In this document: positions 11,076 to 20,259 of the stretch, one piece after another | How the letters are laid out: the number at the start of each line of letters is the position of its first letter | Numbering within the stretch: position 1 is the stretch's first letter | Assembly (NCBI GenBank): GCA_913061475.1 | Contig: CAJXUN010000005.1 | Coordinates: 1 to 64,000 of the forward strand | Source: an uncultured Colwellia sp. | Lineage (GTDB): Bacteria > Pseudomonadota > Gammaproteobacteria > Enterobacterales > Alteromonadaceae | DNA length: 64,000 nucleotides | Direction of reading: 5' to 3' | Notes under the pieces: model-generated | Told to the model about the DNA's origin: nothing | The model's database searches: none | Seen by the model: only the letters and a program-made list of their open reading frames with translations | Program-made: the position numbers and the translations under genes

Positions 11076-11390
11076 ATGGCATCTAAGATTCGTCGTGATG
11101 ATGAAGTAATCGTACTTGCAGGTAAAGACAAGGGCAAAACTGGTAAAGTGACCAAAGTTCTTGTTGAAGACAGCAAAGTATTTGTTGAAGGTATCAACTT
11201 AATCAAGAAACACACCAAGCCTGTACCTCAGTTACAGCAACCTGGTGGGATTATTGAAAAAGAAGCACCTTTAAATGTATCCAACGTTGCGATTGTTAAC
11301 CCAGCTACTGGCAAAGCAGATCGTGTTGGTTTTAGAGATGAAGACGGCAAAAAAGTTCGTTTCTTCAAATCTAATAACGAATTAATTTAA
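11076..11390 (+). CDS. rplX: 50S ribosomal protein L24
   Basis: 104 residues with the N-terminal KOW motif ([17 protein letters not shown], about 8-24). L24 starts assembly of the large subunit by binding the 5' part of 23S rRNA. The RBS AAGGAG precedes the ATG by 8 bases. Confidence 0.99.
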   Translation: MASKIRRDDEVIVLAGKDKGKTGKVTKVLVEDSKVFVEGINLIKKHTKPVPQLQQPGGIIEKEAPLNVSNVAIVNPATGKADRVGFRDEDGKKVRFFKSNNELI

Positions 11391-11402
11391 TTGGAGTAAA
11401 CG

Positions 11403-11948
11403 ATGGCGAAACTGCATGATTTTTACAAAGATACAATTGTTGCAGAGCTTCAAAAGAAGTTTGAATACAAAAGTGTCATGCAAGTCCCTCGGATTGAAAA
11501 GATCACCCTTAACATGGGTGTTGGTGAAGCTATTGCTGATAAAAAAGTATTAGAACACGCCACAAATGATCTTACTGCAATCTCAGGTCAAAAGCCGGTC
11601 ACGACAGTTGCACGCAAATCAGTTGCGGGCTTCAAAATTCGTGAAGGCTATCCTATTGGCACGAAAGTAACTCTACGTGGCGAACGTATGTGGGAATTTT
11701 TAGAGCGTTTAATCTCTATTTCTATTCCTCGTATCCGCGATTTCCGTGGCTTGAATCCTAAGTCATTCGATGGTCGTGGTAACTACAGCATGGGCGTACG
11801 TGAGCAAATCATTTTCCCTGAAATCGAGTACGATAAAATCGATAAAATTCGCGGAATGGATATCACTATCACTACAAGTGCGAAGGACAACGAAGAAGGT
11901 CACGCGTTATTGACTGCCTTCAACTTCCCATTTAAGAAGAAGGTGTAG
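11403..11948 (+). CDS. rplE: 50S ribosomal protein L5
   Basis: 181 residues, starting [14 protein letters not shown]5 binds 5S rRNA and forms a bridge to the small subunit head. In E. coli the start of this gene holds the S8 repressor site of the spc operon. The first bases here read almost as in E. coli, and codon 30 is a CGG where the neighbouring genes favour CGT, so RNA-level constraint is possible. Confidence 0.99.
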   Translation: MAKLHDFYKDTIVAELQKKFEYKSVMQVPRIEKITLNMGVGEAIADKKVLEHATNDLTAISGQKPVTTVARKSVAGFKIREGYPIGTKVTLRGERMWEFLERLISISIPRIRDFRGLNPKSFDGRGNYSMGVREQIIFPEIEYDKIDKIRGMDITITTSAKDNEEGHALLTAFNFPFKKKV

Positions 11949-11952
11949 AGTT

Positions 11953-12258
11953 ATGGCTAAAACGTCAATGAAAGCTCGTGAAGCTAAAAGAACCAAATTA
12001 GTTGCACAATATGCTGAAAAGCGTAGTGCACTAAAAGCTATCATCTCTGGTGTAGATTCTTCTGAAGAAGAACGCTGGGATGCTGTATTGAAACTTCAAA
12101 GTTTACCACGTGATTCAAGTAGCAGCCGTCAACGTAATCGTTGTAATGTTACTGGTCGTCCACATGGTTACTTGCGTAAATTCGGTTTAAGCCGAATCAA
12201 GTTGCGTGAAGCAACTATGCGCGGTGAAGTTCCAGGTCTTAAGAAAGCTAGTTGGTAA
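11953..12258 (+). CDS. rpsN: 30S ribosomal protein S14
   Basis: 101 residues of the zinc-free long type (no CXXC pairs), starting [13 protein letters not shown] and ending in GLKKASW. S14 is a late assembly protein of the head. It follows rplE by only 4 bases. Confidence 0.99.
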   Translation: MAKTSMKAREAKRTKLVAQYAEKRSALKAIISGVDSSEEERWDAVLKLQSLPRDSSSSRQRNRCNVTGRPHGYLRKFGLSRIKLREATMRGEVPGLKKASW

Positions 12259-12277
12259 TTCACGGGAGTAAATGGTT

Positions 12278-12667
12278 ATGATGACTGATCCTATCGCGGA
12301 TATGTTTACACGCATTCGCAACGGTCAATCTGCAGCAAAGACTGCAGTAAAAATGCCATCTTCAAAGGTTAAAGTTGCAATTGCCAACTTGCTTAAAGAA
12401 GAAGGTTACATTTCAGAATTTTCAGTTGCTGAAGGTGTTAAACCTGAGTTAACTGTTGAATTGAAATATTTCGAAGGTAAAGAAGTAATTGAAGTGATCA
12501 AACGTGTTTCACGTCCAGGTCTTCGCGTATACAAAGGTGCTCAAGAGCTTCCTAAAGTATTAGCAGGCATGGGTATCGCTATTATTTCTACTTCTAAAGG
12601 TCTAATGACTGATCGCGCCGCTCGCAATGCGGGTCTTGGCGGTGAAGTTCTTGGTTTCGTAGAGTAA
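12278..12667 (+). CDS. rpsH: 30S ribosomal protein S8
   Basis: 129 residues, starting [17 protein letters not shown]8 binds the central domain of 16S rRNA and in E. coli represses the spc operon. There are three close ATG codons (12272, 12278, 12281). 12278 is chosen because GGAG at 12265-12268 is then 9 bases away, while 12272 leaves only 3. Confidence 0.97.
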   Translation: MMTDPIADMFTRIRNGQSAAKTAVKMPSSKVKVAIANLLKEEGYISEFSVAEGVKPELTVELKYFEGKEVIEVIKRVSRPGLRVYKGAQELPKVLAGMGIAIISTSKGLMTDRAARNAGLGGEVLGFVE

Positions 12668-12679
12668 AGGAGCAGAATT

Positions 12680-13213
12680 ATGTCTCGTGTTGCAAAAGCA
12701 CCTGTCGCAATCCCTGCTGGCGTTACTATTACGTTATCAGGTCAAGACATTAAAGTTAAAGGTCCAATTGGCGAATTATCTCACACCGTTCATGGCGATG
12801 TTGTTGTTTCTCAAGAAGAAAACAATCTTATCACTAATGTCGTTGCTGATGCTAAAGGCGCTTGGGCTCAAGCCGGTACAGTACGCTCTTTAATCAATAA
12901 TATGGTTGAAGGTGTTAGTAAAGGTTTTGAAAAGAAATTATTGTTAAACGGTGTTGGTTACCGTGCTAAAGCTGCAGGTAAGAATTTAAACTTATCTTTA
13001 GGCTTCTCGCACCCGGTTGATCACGCAATTCCTGAAGGAATTACCGTTGAAACTCCTAGCCAAACTGAAATCATACTGAAAGGTGCTGATAAACAGTTGG
13101 TCGGTCAAACTGCTGCGAACATTCGTGCATACCGTAAACCTGAGCCTTATAAAGGTAAAGGGATTCGTTATAGCGATGAGAATGTACGTCGTAAAGAAGC
13201 TAAGAAGAAGTAG
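12680..13213 (+). CDS. rplF: 50S ribosomal protein L6
   Basis: 177 residues, starting [14 protein letters not shown], with the C-terminal signature around [14 protein letters not shown]6 lies near the factor-binding site of the large subunit. The RBS AAGGAG precedes the ATG. Confidence 0.99.
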   Translation: MSRVAKAPVAIPAGVTITLSGQDIKVKGPIGELSHTVHGDVVVSQEENNLITNVVADAKGAWAQAGTVRSLINNMVEGVSKGFEKKLLLNGVGYRAKAAGKNLNLSLGFSHPVDHAIPEGITVETPSQTEIILKGADKQLVGQTAANIRAYRKPEPYKGKGIRYSDENVRRKEAKKK

Positions 13214-13222
13214 GGTAATACT

Positions 13223-13576
13223 ATGGATAAGAAAACATCTCGTTTGCGCAGAGCTAAACGCTCTCGTGCAAAAATTAGCGAGTTGGGTGCGAATCGTTTA
13301 GTTGTATTCCGTACTCCTCGTCATATTTACGCGCAATTGATCGCACCAACAGGTTCTGAAGTAATCGCAGCTGCGTCTACTTTAGACAAAGAAGTTAGTG
13401 CTCAGTTAGAAAAAACAGGTAACGTTGAAGCAGCTACTGCTGTAGGTAAGGCTATCGCAGAACGCGCTGTAGCTAAAGGCATCACTAGTGTTGCTTTTGA
13501 CCGTTCAGGTTTCCGTTACCATGGTCGCGTGAAAGCGTTAGCAGATGCAGCTCGCGAAGCTGGTCTTCAGTTTTAG
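13223..13576 (+). CDS. rplR: 50S ribosomal protein L18
   Basis: 117 residues, starting [16 protein letters not shown]18 carries 5S rRNA into the large subunit together with L5. The C-terminal [20 protein letters not shown] is the family hallmark. Confidence 0.99.
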   Translation: MDKKTSRLRRAKRSRAKISELGANRLVVFRTPRHIYAQLIAPTGSEVIAAASTLDKEVSAQLEKTGNVEAATAVGKAIAERAVAKGITSVAFDRSGFRYHGRVKALADAAREAGLQF

Positions 13577-13585
13577 GGGTTGATA

Positions 13586-14095
13586 ATGGCTAATCATAAT
13601 CAAGAAAACTCACAACAAAGTGATATGGCTGAAAAGCTAATCGCAGTTAACCGCGTTTCAAAAGTGGTTAAAGGTGGTCGTATTTTCAGTTTCACAGCAC
13701 TAACCGTAGTTGGTGATGGCGCTGGTCGCGTTGGTTTTGGTTACGGTAAAGCACGTGAAGTGCCTGCTGCAATCCAAAAAGCAATGGAAAAAGCGCGTCG
13801 TAACTTAGTAACCGTTGATTTGAAGGGTACTACTCTTCAGCATGCTATCAAAGGCAAGCACTCTGGTTCGAAAGTTTACATGCAACCAGCTTCTGAAGGT
13901 ACAGGTATCATCGCCGGTGGCGCGATGCGTGCAGTACTTGAAGTTGCAGGCGTTCAGAACGTATTGTCAAAAGCATACGGTTCTACTAACCCAATCAACG
14001 TAGTTCGCGCTACTGTATCTGCTCTTGCGAATATGCATTCGCCTGAAGCTGTTGCAGCTAAACGTGGCAAAAGCGTTTCAGACATTTTGGGGTAA
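13586..14095 (+). CDS. rpsE: 30S ribosomal protein S5
   Basis: 169 residues, starting [14 protein letters not shown]5 contributes to decoding fidelity and to the mRNA entry channel. The double-stranded RNA-binding fold with [17 protein letters not shown] is visible. The ATG at 13586 is preferred over the TTG at 13580 because AGGGG lies 6-10 bases upstream. The N-terminus is slightly longer than in E. coli and rich in Asn and Gln. Confidence 0.98.
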   Translation: MANHNQENSQQSDMAEKLIAVNRVSKVVKGGRIFSFTALTVVGDGAGRVGFGYGKAREVPAAIQKAMEKARRNLVTVDLKGTTLQHAIKGKHSGSKVYMQPASEGTGIIAGGAMRAVLEVAGVQNVLSKAYGSTNPINVVRATVSALANMHSPEAVAAKRGKSVSDILG

Positions 14096-14101
14096 TTGAG
14101 C

Positions 14102-14281
14102 ATGGCTAAAACAGTTAGAATAACTCAGTTAAAAAGTTCTATCGGTCGTTTACCGAAGCATAGAGCTACATTAAAGGGTCTTGGTTTACGTCGTATTCGT
14201 CATACAGTAGAGTTAGAAGATACTCCATCTGTACGCGGTATGATCAATCAAGTATCTTATATGATTAAGGTGGAGGATTAA
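14102..14281 (+). CDS. rpmD: 50S ribosomal protein L30
   Basis: 59 residues, the E. coli length, starting [17 protein letters not shown] small peripheral protein of the large subunit. The ATG at 14102 is 6 bases after the rpsE stop, so the pair is tightly coupled. Confidence 0.98.
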   Translation: MAKTVRITQLKSSIGRLPKHRATLKGLGLRRIRHTVELEDTPSVRGMINQVSYMIKVED

Positions 14282-14283
14282 TA

Positions 14284-14718
14284 ATGCATTTAAATACTTT
14301 ATCTCCTGCACCAGGTGCTAAGAAAGCCAAGAAACGCTGTGGTCGTGGTATTGGTTCTGGCATAGGTAAAACAGGTGGTCGTGGTCACAAAGGTCAGAAA
14401 TCTCGTTCTGGCGGTAGTGTACGTCCTGGTTTCGAAGGTGGTCAAATGCCATTGAAACAACGTTTACCTAAGTTTGGTTTCACGTCACGTAAATCTTTAG
14501 TTCGCGCTGAAGTACGTTTACATGAACTAAACAACATCACAGGTGATGTTGTCGATATCTTTGCCCTTAAAGATGCTAACTTAATCACACGTAATATTGT
14601 TGCAGTGAAAATCATGCTTTCTGGTGAAATCACTCGTCCTATTACTGTACGTGGTTTAGGTGTTACTAAAGGCGCACGTGCAGCTATTGAAGCTGCTGGC
14701 GGAAAAATCGAGGAATAG
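14284..14718 (+). CDS. rplO: 50S ribosomal protein L15
   Basis: 144 residues with the glycine- and arginine-rich N-terminus ([18 protein letters not shown], about 21-38) that threads into 23S rRNA. It follows rpmD by 2 bases with the GGAGG site inside the rpmD end. Confidence 0.99.
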   Translation: MHLNTLSPAPGAKKAKKRCGRGIGSGIGKTGGRGHKGQKSRSGGSVRPGFEGGQMPLKQRLPKFGFTSRKSLVRAEVRLHELNNITGDVVDIFALKDANLITRNIVAVKIMLSGEITRPITVRGLGVTKGARAAIEAAGGKIEE

Positions 14719-14724
14719 TACAGA

Positions 14725-16050
14725 ATGGCTAAACCAGGAATGGATAATAAAGCGCAAGGCGGATTGTCTGAGCTTAAACAAAGGTTATGGTTTGTATTCG
14801 GGGCATTAATTGTGCTTCGTTTAGGAACATTTGTGCCAATCCCTGGTATTGACGCCGCTGTATTAGCTCAGTTGTTTGATCAACAAAAGGGTACCATTGT
14901 AGAGATGTTTAACATGTTCTCTGGTGGTGCTCTTGAGCGAGCCTCTGTATTGGCACTAGGTATTATGCCGTACATTTCAGCTTCTATCATAATGCAATTG
15001 CTTACGGTTATGCACCCGGCAATGGCTGAATTGAAAAAGGAAGGTGAAGCTGGACGACGTAAGATCAGTCAATACACCCGCTACGGCACTTTAGTTCTAG
15101 CGACTGTACAATCAATTGCGATAGCAAGAAGTTTACCGGGAATGATGCCAGGTCTAGTAATGGACGCAGGTTTCGGGTTCTACTTTGCTGCGGTAGTAAG
15201 TTTGGTGACTGGTACCATGTTTTTAATGTGGTTAGGTGAGCAAATTACTGAACGCGGTATTGGTAACGGTATTTCTATCTTGATATTTGCAGGTATAGTG
15301 GCTGGTATGCCGTCAGCTGTTGGTCAAACAGCAGAGGCGGCGCGTCAAGGTGAATTGCACTTATTAGTATTATTGCTAATTGGCGTAATTATATTTGCTA
15401 CGACTTTCTTTGTAGTATTTGTGGAACGTGGTCAACGACGTATCGTTGTTAACTATGCTAAACGTCAGCAGGGCCGTAAGGTTTTCGCCGCGCAAAGCAC
15501 GCATTTACCACTTAAAGTGAATATGGCAGGTGTTATTCCACCAATTTTTGCCTCAAGTATTATCTTGTTCCCTGGCACGCTTGCGAGTTGGTTTGGACAA
15601 GGTGACGGTATGGTTGCTGATTTCCTACAAGAAGTATCAATTGCTATTTCTCCAGGACAGCCGTTATATGTCATGTTACTTGCAGCAGCGATAATATTCT
15701 TCTGTTTCTTTTACACGGCTCTTGTTTTCAATCCGCGTGAAACAGCAGATAACCTAAAAAAATCTGGTGCGTTTATTCCTGGGATCCGTCCTGGTGAGCA
15801 AACGTCTAAATATATCGATAAAGTTATGACTCGTTTAACCTTAGCTGGTGCGATGTATATAACCTTTATCTGTTTAGTTCCTCAGTTTATTATCATGGCA
15901 TGGGACGTCAATTTTTACTTTGGCGGCACATCACTACTTATTATAGTAGTTGTGATAATGGACTTTATGGCACAAGTACAAACGCATTTGATGTCACATC
16001 AATATGACAATGTACTTAAAAAAGCAAACCTTAAGGGCTATGGTCGTTAG
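14725..16050 (+). CDS. secY: Sec translocon subunit SecY
   Basis: 441 residues with ten predicted membrane helices, the channel protein of the SecYEG translocon in the inner membrane. The plug and pore region near the N-terminus (VPIPGID) and the cytosolic loop 4-5 ([11 protein letters not shown] preceded by GRRKISQYT) match the family. It is 6 bases after rplO in the standard spc position. Confidence 0.99.
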   Translation: MAKPGMDNKAQGGLSELKQRLWFVFGALIVLRLGTFVPIPGIDAAVLAQLFDQQKGTIVEMFNMFSGGALERASVLALGIMPYISASIIMQLLTVMHPAMAELKKEGEAGRRKISQYTRYGTLVLATVQSIAIARSLPGMMPGLVMDAGFGFYFAAVVSLVTGTMFLMWLGEQITERGIGNGISILIFAGIVAGMPSAVGQTAEAARQGELHLLVLLLIGVIIFATTFFVVFVERGQRRIVVNYAKRQQGRKVFAAQSTHLPLKVNMAGVIPPIFASSIILFPGTLASWFGQGDGMVADFLQEVSIAISPGQPLYVMLLAAAIIFFCFFYTALVFNPRETADNLKKSGAFIPGIRPGEQTSKYIDKVMTRLTLAGAMYITFICLVPQFIIMAWDVNFYFGGTSLLIIVVVIMDFMAQVQTHLMSHQYDNVLKKANLKGYGR

Positions 16051-16078
16051 GCCAAGTCATTAGGTAACGGAGTATAAA

Positions 16079-16192
16079 ATGAAAGTACGTGCATCCGTAA
16101 AAAAGATTTGTCGTAACTGTAAAGTTGTTAAGCGTGCTGGTGTTGTTCGTGTAATTTGCGAAGAGCCAAAGCATAAGCAACGTCAAGGTTAA
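16079..16192 (+). CDS. rpmJ: 50S ribosomal protein L36
   Basis: 37 residues, starting [13 protein letters not shown]. The zinc-binding form: Cys11, Cys14, Cys27 and His32 are all present. It is too short for most gene finders, but AACGGAG lies 7 bases before the ATG and it has its standard place after secY. L36 stabilises the core of the large subunit. Confidence 0.97.
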   Translation: MKVRASVKKICRNCKVVKRAGVVRVICEEPKHKQRQG

Positions 16193-16201
16193 ATCTTTAG
16201 C

Positions 16202-16237
16202 AGTGGCATTATGCAGATAAGTCTGTATAATGCCGCT
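16202..16237 (+). promoter_or_regulatory. Long hairpin that overlaps a candidate alpha operon promoter
   Basis: Bases 16205-16217 pair with 16222-16234 over 13 positions (one G-U) around a TAAG loop, and the stem can extend outward. The same DNA reads as a promoter: GTGGCA (16203-16208), a 17-base spacer, TATAAT (16226-16231). There is no T run, so it is not a classic terminator. It lies between rpmJ and the S4 control element. It could stop or process spc transcripts, start alpha transcripts, or both. Confidence 0.55.
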
Positions 16238-16240
16238 TCG

Positions 16241-16333
16241 ATTTGCAAAGAAATGTGGCTGGTTGAGTATCCTAACGGGCTTTTCAACTGGCAAATTTTA
16301 AATTAAAAATAGGAGATGTGTTTAGTGGCCCGT
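16241..16333 (+). promoter_or_regulatory. Alpha operon pseudoknot (S4 repressor site)
   Basis: This matches the known alpha mRNA element of enterobacteria. ATTTGC (16241-16246) pairs with GCAAAT (16291-16296), GTTGA (16262-16266) pairs with TCAAC (16284-16288), and the loop ACGGGC (16275-16280) pairs perfectly with GCCCGT (16328-16333), just past the rpsM GTG start. Ribosomal protein S4, encoded in the same operon, stabilises the knot and traps the ribosome. The segment GGTTGAGTATCCT agrees with E. coli as I remember it. Confidence 0.9.
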
Positions 16334-16681
16334 ATCGCTGGCATTAACATCCCTGATCGTAAGCATGCAGTAATCGCCATTACTGCGATCTTCGGTATCG
16401 GAGCAACACGTGCGAAAGCAATTTGTGTTGCAACTGGTATTGCAGAGTCAACTAAGATCAGTGAATTGGACGAAGCTCAAATTGATTTGCTTCGTGCAGA
16501 AGTGGATAAATACACCGTAGAAGGTGATTTACGCCGTGAAGTTTCAATGAACATTAAACGTCTTATGGATTTAGGTTGTTACCGTGGTATTCGCCACCGT
16601 CGCAGTCTTCCTCTACGTGGTCAACGCACTAAAACTAATGCGCGCACCCGTAAAGGTCCTCGTAAGCCAATTAAGAAGTAA
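16325..16681 (+). CDS. rpsM: 30S ribosomal protein S13
   Basis: 118 residues, starting [16 protein letters not shown] from a GTG codon, as in E. coli. AGGAG at 16311-16315 is 9 bases upstream. S13 contacts the P-site tRNA and bridges to L5. The start lies inside the alpha pseudoknot, so S4 is expected to control its translation. Confidence 0.99.
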   Translation: MARIAGINIPDRKHAVIAITAIFGIGATRAKAICVATGIAESTKISELDEAQIDLLRAEVDKYTVEGDLRREVSMNIKRLMDLGCYRGIRHRRSLPLRGQRTKTNARTRKGPRKPIKK

Positions 16682-16694
16682 GAGGAACTAGACA

Positions 16695-17084
16695 ATGGCT
16701 AAAACACCTGTACGTACGCGTAAACGCGTAAAAAAACAAGTTGCTGACGGCATGGCTCATATCCATGCATCTTTCAACAACACAATCGTAACTCTTACAG
16801 ATCGTCAAGGTAATGCCTTATCATGGGCGACTGCTGGTGGTTCAGGTTTCCGTGGTTCACGTAAATCTACTCCATTTGCTGCGCAAGTAGCTGCAGATCG
16901 TGCTGGTAAAGCTGCACAAGAGTTTGGCTTGAAGAATATTGAAGTGTTCGTTAAAGGTCCGGGTCCAGGTCGTGAATCTGCTATCCGTGCTTTAAATGCT
17001 GCTGGTTTTAAAATCACCAACATTACTGACGTTACACCTATTCCTCATAATGGTTGTCGTCCTCCTAAGAAACGTCGCGTTTAA
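16695..17084 (+). CDS. rpsK: 30S ribosomal protein S11
   Basis: 129 residues, with the family signature [19 protein letters not shown] (about 94-112). S11 lies on the platform of the small subunit near the Shine-Dalgarno helix. AGAGGA precedes the ATG. Confidence 0.99.
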   Translation: MAKTPVRTRKRVKKQVADGMAHIHASFNNTIVTLTDRQGNALSWATAGGSGFRGSRKSTPFAAQVAADRAGKAAQEFGLKNIEVFVKGPGPGRESAIRALNAAGFKITNITDVTPIPHNGCRPPKKRRV

Positions 17085-17116
17085 TCGTACTTTTTTAGGA
17101 TAGTTGGAGAAAGAAA

Positions 17117-17737
17117 ATGGCTAGATATTTAGGTCCTAAGTTAAAGCTTAGTCGCCGCGAAGGTACAGATTTGTTCCTTAAAAGCGGTGTTAGAGCAATT
17201 GACACTAAATGTAAAATCGAAACAATACCAGGTCAACATGGCGCCCGTCGCGGTCGTTTGTCTGACTACGGTATTCAACTTCGTGAAAAACAAAAAGTTC
17301 GTCGTATATATGGCGTACTAGAAAAACAATTCCGCAACTACTATAAAGAAGCGGCTCGTCTAAAAGGCAATACAGGTGAAAACTTGTTGCAACTTTTAGA
17401 GAAACGTCTTGATAACGTAGTATACCGTATGGGCTATGCCAGCACTCGTGCTGAAGCTCGTCAACTAGTTAGCCACAAAGCTATCGTAGTTAACGGTGTT
17501 GTTGTTAATATTCCATCTTTCACTGTTAAAGCCGAAGATGTAGTTTCTGTACGTGAAAAGTCTAAAACTCAAGCGCGTATTATCGCTGCTTTAGAATTAG
17601 CTGAGCAACGTGAGAAGCCAGTTTGGGTTGAAGTAGATAACAAGAAACTTGAAGGCGTATTTAAACGCGTTCCTGATCGTTCTGACTTGTCTGCCGAAAT
17701 TAATGAACAGTTGATTGTTGAACTTTACTCTAAGTAA
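17117..17737 (+). CDS. rpsD: 30S ribosomal protein S4
   Basis: 206 residues of the zinc-free form, starting [17 protein letters not shown]4 nucleates small-subunit assembly and represses the alpha operon by binding the pseudoknot at 16241-16333. The S4 RNA-binding domain is at about 96-160. Confidence 0.99.
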   Translation: MARYLGPKLKLSRREGTDLFLKSGVRAIDTKCKIETIPGQHGARRGRLSDYGIQLREKQKVRRIYGVLEKQFRNYYKEAARLKGNTGENLLQLLEKRLDNVVYRMGYASTRAEARQLVSHKAIVVNGVVVNIPSFTVKAEDVVSVREKSKTQARIIAALELAEQREKPVWVEVDNKKLEGVFKRVPDRSDLSAEINEQLIVELYSK

Positions 17738-17761
17738 AGTTGCACTTTAAGAGAGGACATA

Positions 17762-18751
17762 ATGCAGGGTTCTGTAACCGAATTCCTTAGACCACGATTG
17801 GTTGATATCGAAACTGTTAGTGCTACTCGCGCTAAAGTAACTTTAGAGCCATTAGAGCGTGGTTTTGGTCACACTTTAGGTAATGCGTTACGCCGCATTC
17901 TTTTATCTTCAATGCCAGGTTGTGCTGTAACTGAAGTTGAAATTGACGGTGTACTTCATGAGTACAGCAGTAAAGAAGGTGTGCAAGAAGACATCATCGA
18001 AATACTGTTAAACCTTAAGGGACTAGCTATAAAGTTAGAAGGCAAAGATGAAGCTGTTCTTACCTTAACTAAGTCCGGTGAAGGCCCTGTAACGGCTGCC
18101 GATATCCAACATGATGGTGATGTAGAAATTGCAAATCCAGCACATGTAATCTGTCATTTGACAGGTGATGGCTCTATCAGTATGCGTATTAAGGTTGAAA
18201 TGGGACGTGGTTATGTTCCTGCTTCAGCTCGACGCGACGCCGAGGAAGAAGATCGTGCAATTGGACGTTTGTTAGTTGATGCTTCATTCAGTCCTGTTGT
18301 AAGAATTGCCTATGATGTTGATTCTGCACGTGTTGAACAGCGTACAGATTTGGACAAATTGGTTTTAGACATGGAAACTAACGGTACGTTAGACCCTGAA
18401 GAAGCAATTCGTCGCGCTTCAACTATTCTAGCTGAACAGCTAGATGCGTTTGTTGAGCTTCGTGATGTGACTGAAGTTGAGCCAAAAGAGGAAAAACCAC
18501 TGTTTGATCCTATTTTGCTTCGTCCTGTTGATGACCTTGAACTTACTGTTCGTTCAGCAAACTGCCTAAAAGCAGAAGCAATTCAATATATTGGCGATTT
18601 AGTACAGCGTGCTGAAGTTGAACTTCTTAAAACACCTAATTTAGGTAAGAAGTCTTTAACTGAAATCAAAGACGTTTTGGCGTCTCGTGGTTTGTCTCTA
18701 GGTATGCGCCTAGAAAACTGGCCACCTGAAAGCATAGCTGATAACGACTAA
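17762..18751 (+). CDS. rpoA: RNA polymerase alpha subunit
   Basis: 329 residues, the E. coli length. The N-terminal domain (about 1-235) dimerises and seats beta and beta-prime. The C-terminal domain (about 250-329) binds UP elements and activators; its helix-hairpin-helix [18 protein letters not shown] is intact. The RBS GAGAGGA precedes the ATG, in the standard place between rpsD and rplQ. Confidence 0.99.
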   Translation: MQGSVTEFLRPRLVDIETVSATRAKVTLEPLERGFGHTLGNALRRILLSSMPGCAVTEVEIDGVLHEYSSKEGVQEDIIEILLNLKGLAIKLEGKDEAVLTLTKSGEGPVTAADIQHDGDVEIANPAHVICHLTGDGSISMRIKVEMGRGYVPASARRDAEEEDRAIGRLLVDASFSPVVRIAYDVDSARVEQRTDLDKLVLDMETNGTLDPEEAIRRASTILAEQLDAFVELRDVTEVEPKEEKPLFDPILLRPVDDLELTVRSANCLKAEAIQYIGDLVQRAEVELLKTPNLGKKSLTEIKDVLASRGLSLGMRLENWPPESIADND

Positions 18752-18793
18752 GTCGATCATCGTTTTTTTAATAGTTGAGAGAAGGATTAACTT

Positions 18794-19201
18794 ATGCGCC
18801 ATCGTAAAAGCGGTCGCCAGTTAAACCGTAATAGCAGTCATCGTAAAGCGATGTTCCGCAATATGGCAAGCTCTTTAGTGAAGCACGGTTTGATTAAAAC
18901 AACTGTAGCTAAAGCTAAAGAACTACGTATGGTCGTAGAGCCATTGATTACATTGGCTAAGACCGACAGTGTTGCAAATCGCCGTTTAGCGTTTGCTCGT
19001 ACACAAGATAAAGAAGTAGTAGGTATTTTATTCAACGAACTTGGTGCTCGTTACCAAGAACGTCCAGGTGGATACACTCGCATTTTAAAATGTGGTTTCC
19101 GTACTGGTGATAAAGCGCCTATGGCTTACGTTGAACTTGTAGACCGCCCAGCAACTGAAGAAGTTGCTGAAGTAGTTGAAGAAGTTAACGCAGAAGCATA
19201 G
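18794..19201 (+). CDS. rplQ: 50S ribosomal protein L17
   Basis: 135 residues, starting [17 protein letters not shown]17 lies near the tunnel exit. The C-terminal extension is acidic ([14 protein letters not shown]), a little longer than in E. coli. Last gene of the ribosomal series, followed by a terminator. Confidence 0.99.
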   Translation: MRHRKSGRQLNRNSSHRKAMFRNMASSLVKHGLIKTTVAKAKELRMVVEPLITLAKTDSVANRRLAFARTQDKEVVGILFNELGARYQERPGGYTRILKCGFRTGDKAPMAYVELVDRPATEEVAEVVEEVNAEA

Positions 19202-19237
19202 TTTAGTACTTGTACTAAATTTATTCTGACAAAATTG

Positions 19238-19264
19238 AAAGCGGAGCTTAGGCTCCGCTTTTTT
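19238..19264 (+). terminator. Terminator of the alpha operon
   Basis: Stem GCGGAGC (19241-19247), loop TTAG, stem GCTCCGC (19252-19258), then six T. A small extra hairpin (TAGTACTTGTACTA) precedes it at 19203-19216. Confidence 0.93.
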
Positions 19265-19296
19265 GTACCTATAAAATAACTACGATAGCTAAAAAC

Positions 19297-19325
19297 TTGA
19301 CCCACAAAGTAATACCTCGTATAAC
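19297..19325 (+). promoter_or_regulatory. Promoter of prkB
   Basis: TTGACC (19297-19302), a 17-base spacer, TATAAC (19320-19325). It lies between the alpha terminator and prkB and gives a leader of about 25 nt. Confidence 0.65.
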
Positions 19326-19357
19326 AATTACCCACGCTAAAATAGGCCAATATACTT

Positions 19358-20257
19358 ATGTCGTCACGTAATCCGATAATTGCTGTCACGGGATCATCCG
19401 GAGCAGGTACTTCAACGACAATAGAGTCGTTTGAACATATTTTTCGTACCCTCGGTATTACTTCGGCGACGGTAGAGGGAGATAGCTTTCATCGCTATTC
19501 TCGACAAGAAATGGATATGGAAAAGCGAAAGGCTAGAGAAGACCAACGAAATGTAAGCTATTTTGGCGATGCAGCGAATGATTTTGATTCCTTGGAAAAG
19601 CTATTCAAAGACTATTCAGAAACAGGCAAGGGTAAAATGCGCCGTTATCTGCATACCTTTGATGAAGCTGTACCCTATAACCAAATGCCCGGCACATTTA
19701 CACCTTGGGAAGAACTTGGTGATGGTACAGACTTACTTTTTTATGAAGGACTTCATGGTGGTGTGGTTACGGATAAAAATGATGTTGCTAAACATGTAGA
19801 CTTACTAATTGGCATGGTGCCGATAGTAAATCTTGAGTGGATACAAAAAATCATACGCGATACCAACCAGCGTGGGCATAGTCGGGAAGCTGTTACGGCA
19901 AGCATTGTTAGAAGTATGGAAGATTATATTTCTTTTATAACACCGCAGTTTTCACGCACGCATGTTAATTTTCAACGGGTACCTACCGTGGATACATCAA
20001 ATCCGTTTAGTGCCAAAGCTATCCCGACTTTAGATGAAAGTTTTGTCGTGATCCGATTTAGGGACTCGACTAATATCGATTTTCCTTATTATCTAAGTAT
20101 GATTGACGGTGCGTTTATGTCGCGCATGAATACTCTAGTAGTACCTGGCGGTAAAATGGGCTTAGCAATGGAATTAATTTTAACGCCACTGATCACTGAA
20201 CTGATGAATAATAAAAATAAAGCCAATAAACAACTTGATTGGATGAGTGACTTATAA
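19358..20257 (+). CDS. prkB: Phosphoribulokinase-like protein PrkB
   Basis: 299 residues of the phosphoribulokinase/uridine kinase family, similar to E. coli PrkB (289). The P-loop is TGSSGAGTST (11-20), and the DSFHRYSR and YEGLHGG segments of the family active site follow. In Calvin-cycle organisms the family phosphorylates ribulose 5-phosphate, but no RuBisCO gene is near, and the role of PrkB in heterotrophs is not settled. As in E. coli it lies near a yhfA gene. The next gene starts 2 bases after its stop, so the two probably form an operon. Confidence 0.9.
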   Translation: MSSRNPIIAVTGSSGAGTSTTIESFEHIFRTLGITSATVEGDSFHRYSRQEMDMEKRKAREDQRNVSYFGDAANDFDSLEKLFKDYSETGKGKMRRYLHTFDEAVPYNQMPGTFTPWEELGDGTDLLFYEGLHGGVVTDKNDVAKHVDLLIGMVPIVNLEWIQKIIRDTNQRGHSREAVTASIVRSMEDYISFITPQFSRTHVNFQRVPTVDTSNPFSAKAIPTLDESFVVIRFRDSTNIDFPYYLSMIDGAFMSRMNTLVVPGGKMGLAMELILTPLITELMNNKNKANKQLDWMSDL

Positions 20258-20259
20258 AA

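Noticed and set aside
19358-20257. Evidence for a Calvin cycle from the phosphoribulokinase-like gene
   Set aside because: The protein is of the PrkB branch found in heterotrophs, and no RuBisCO gene is near.
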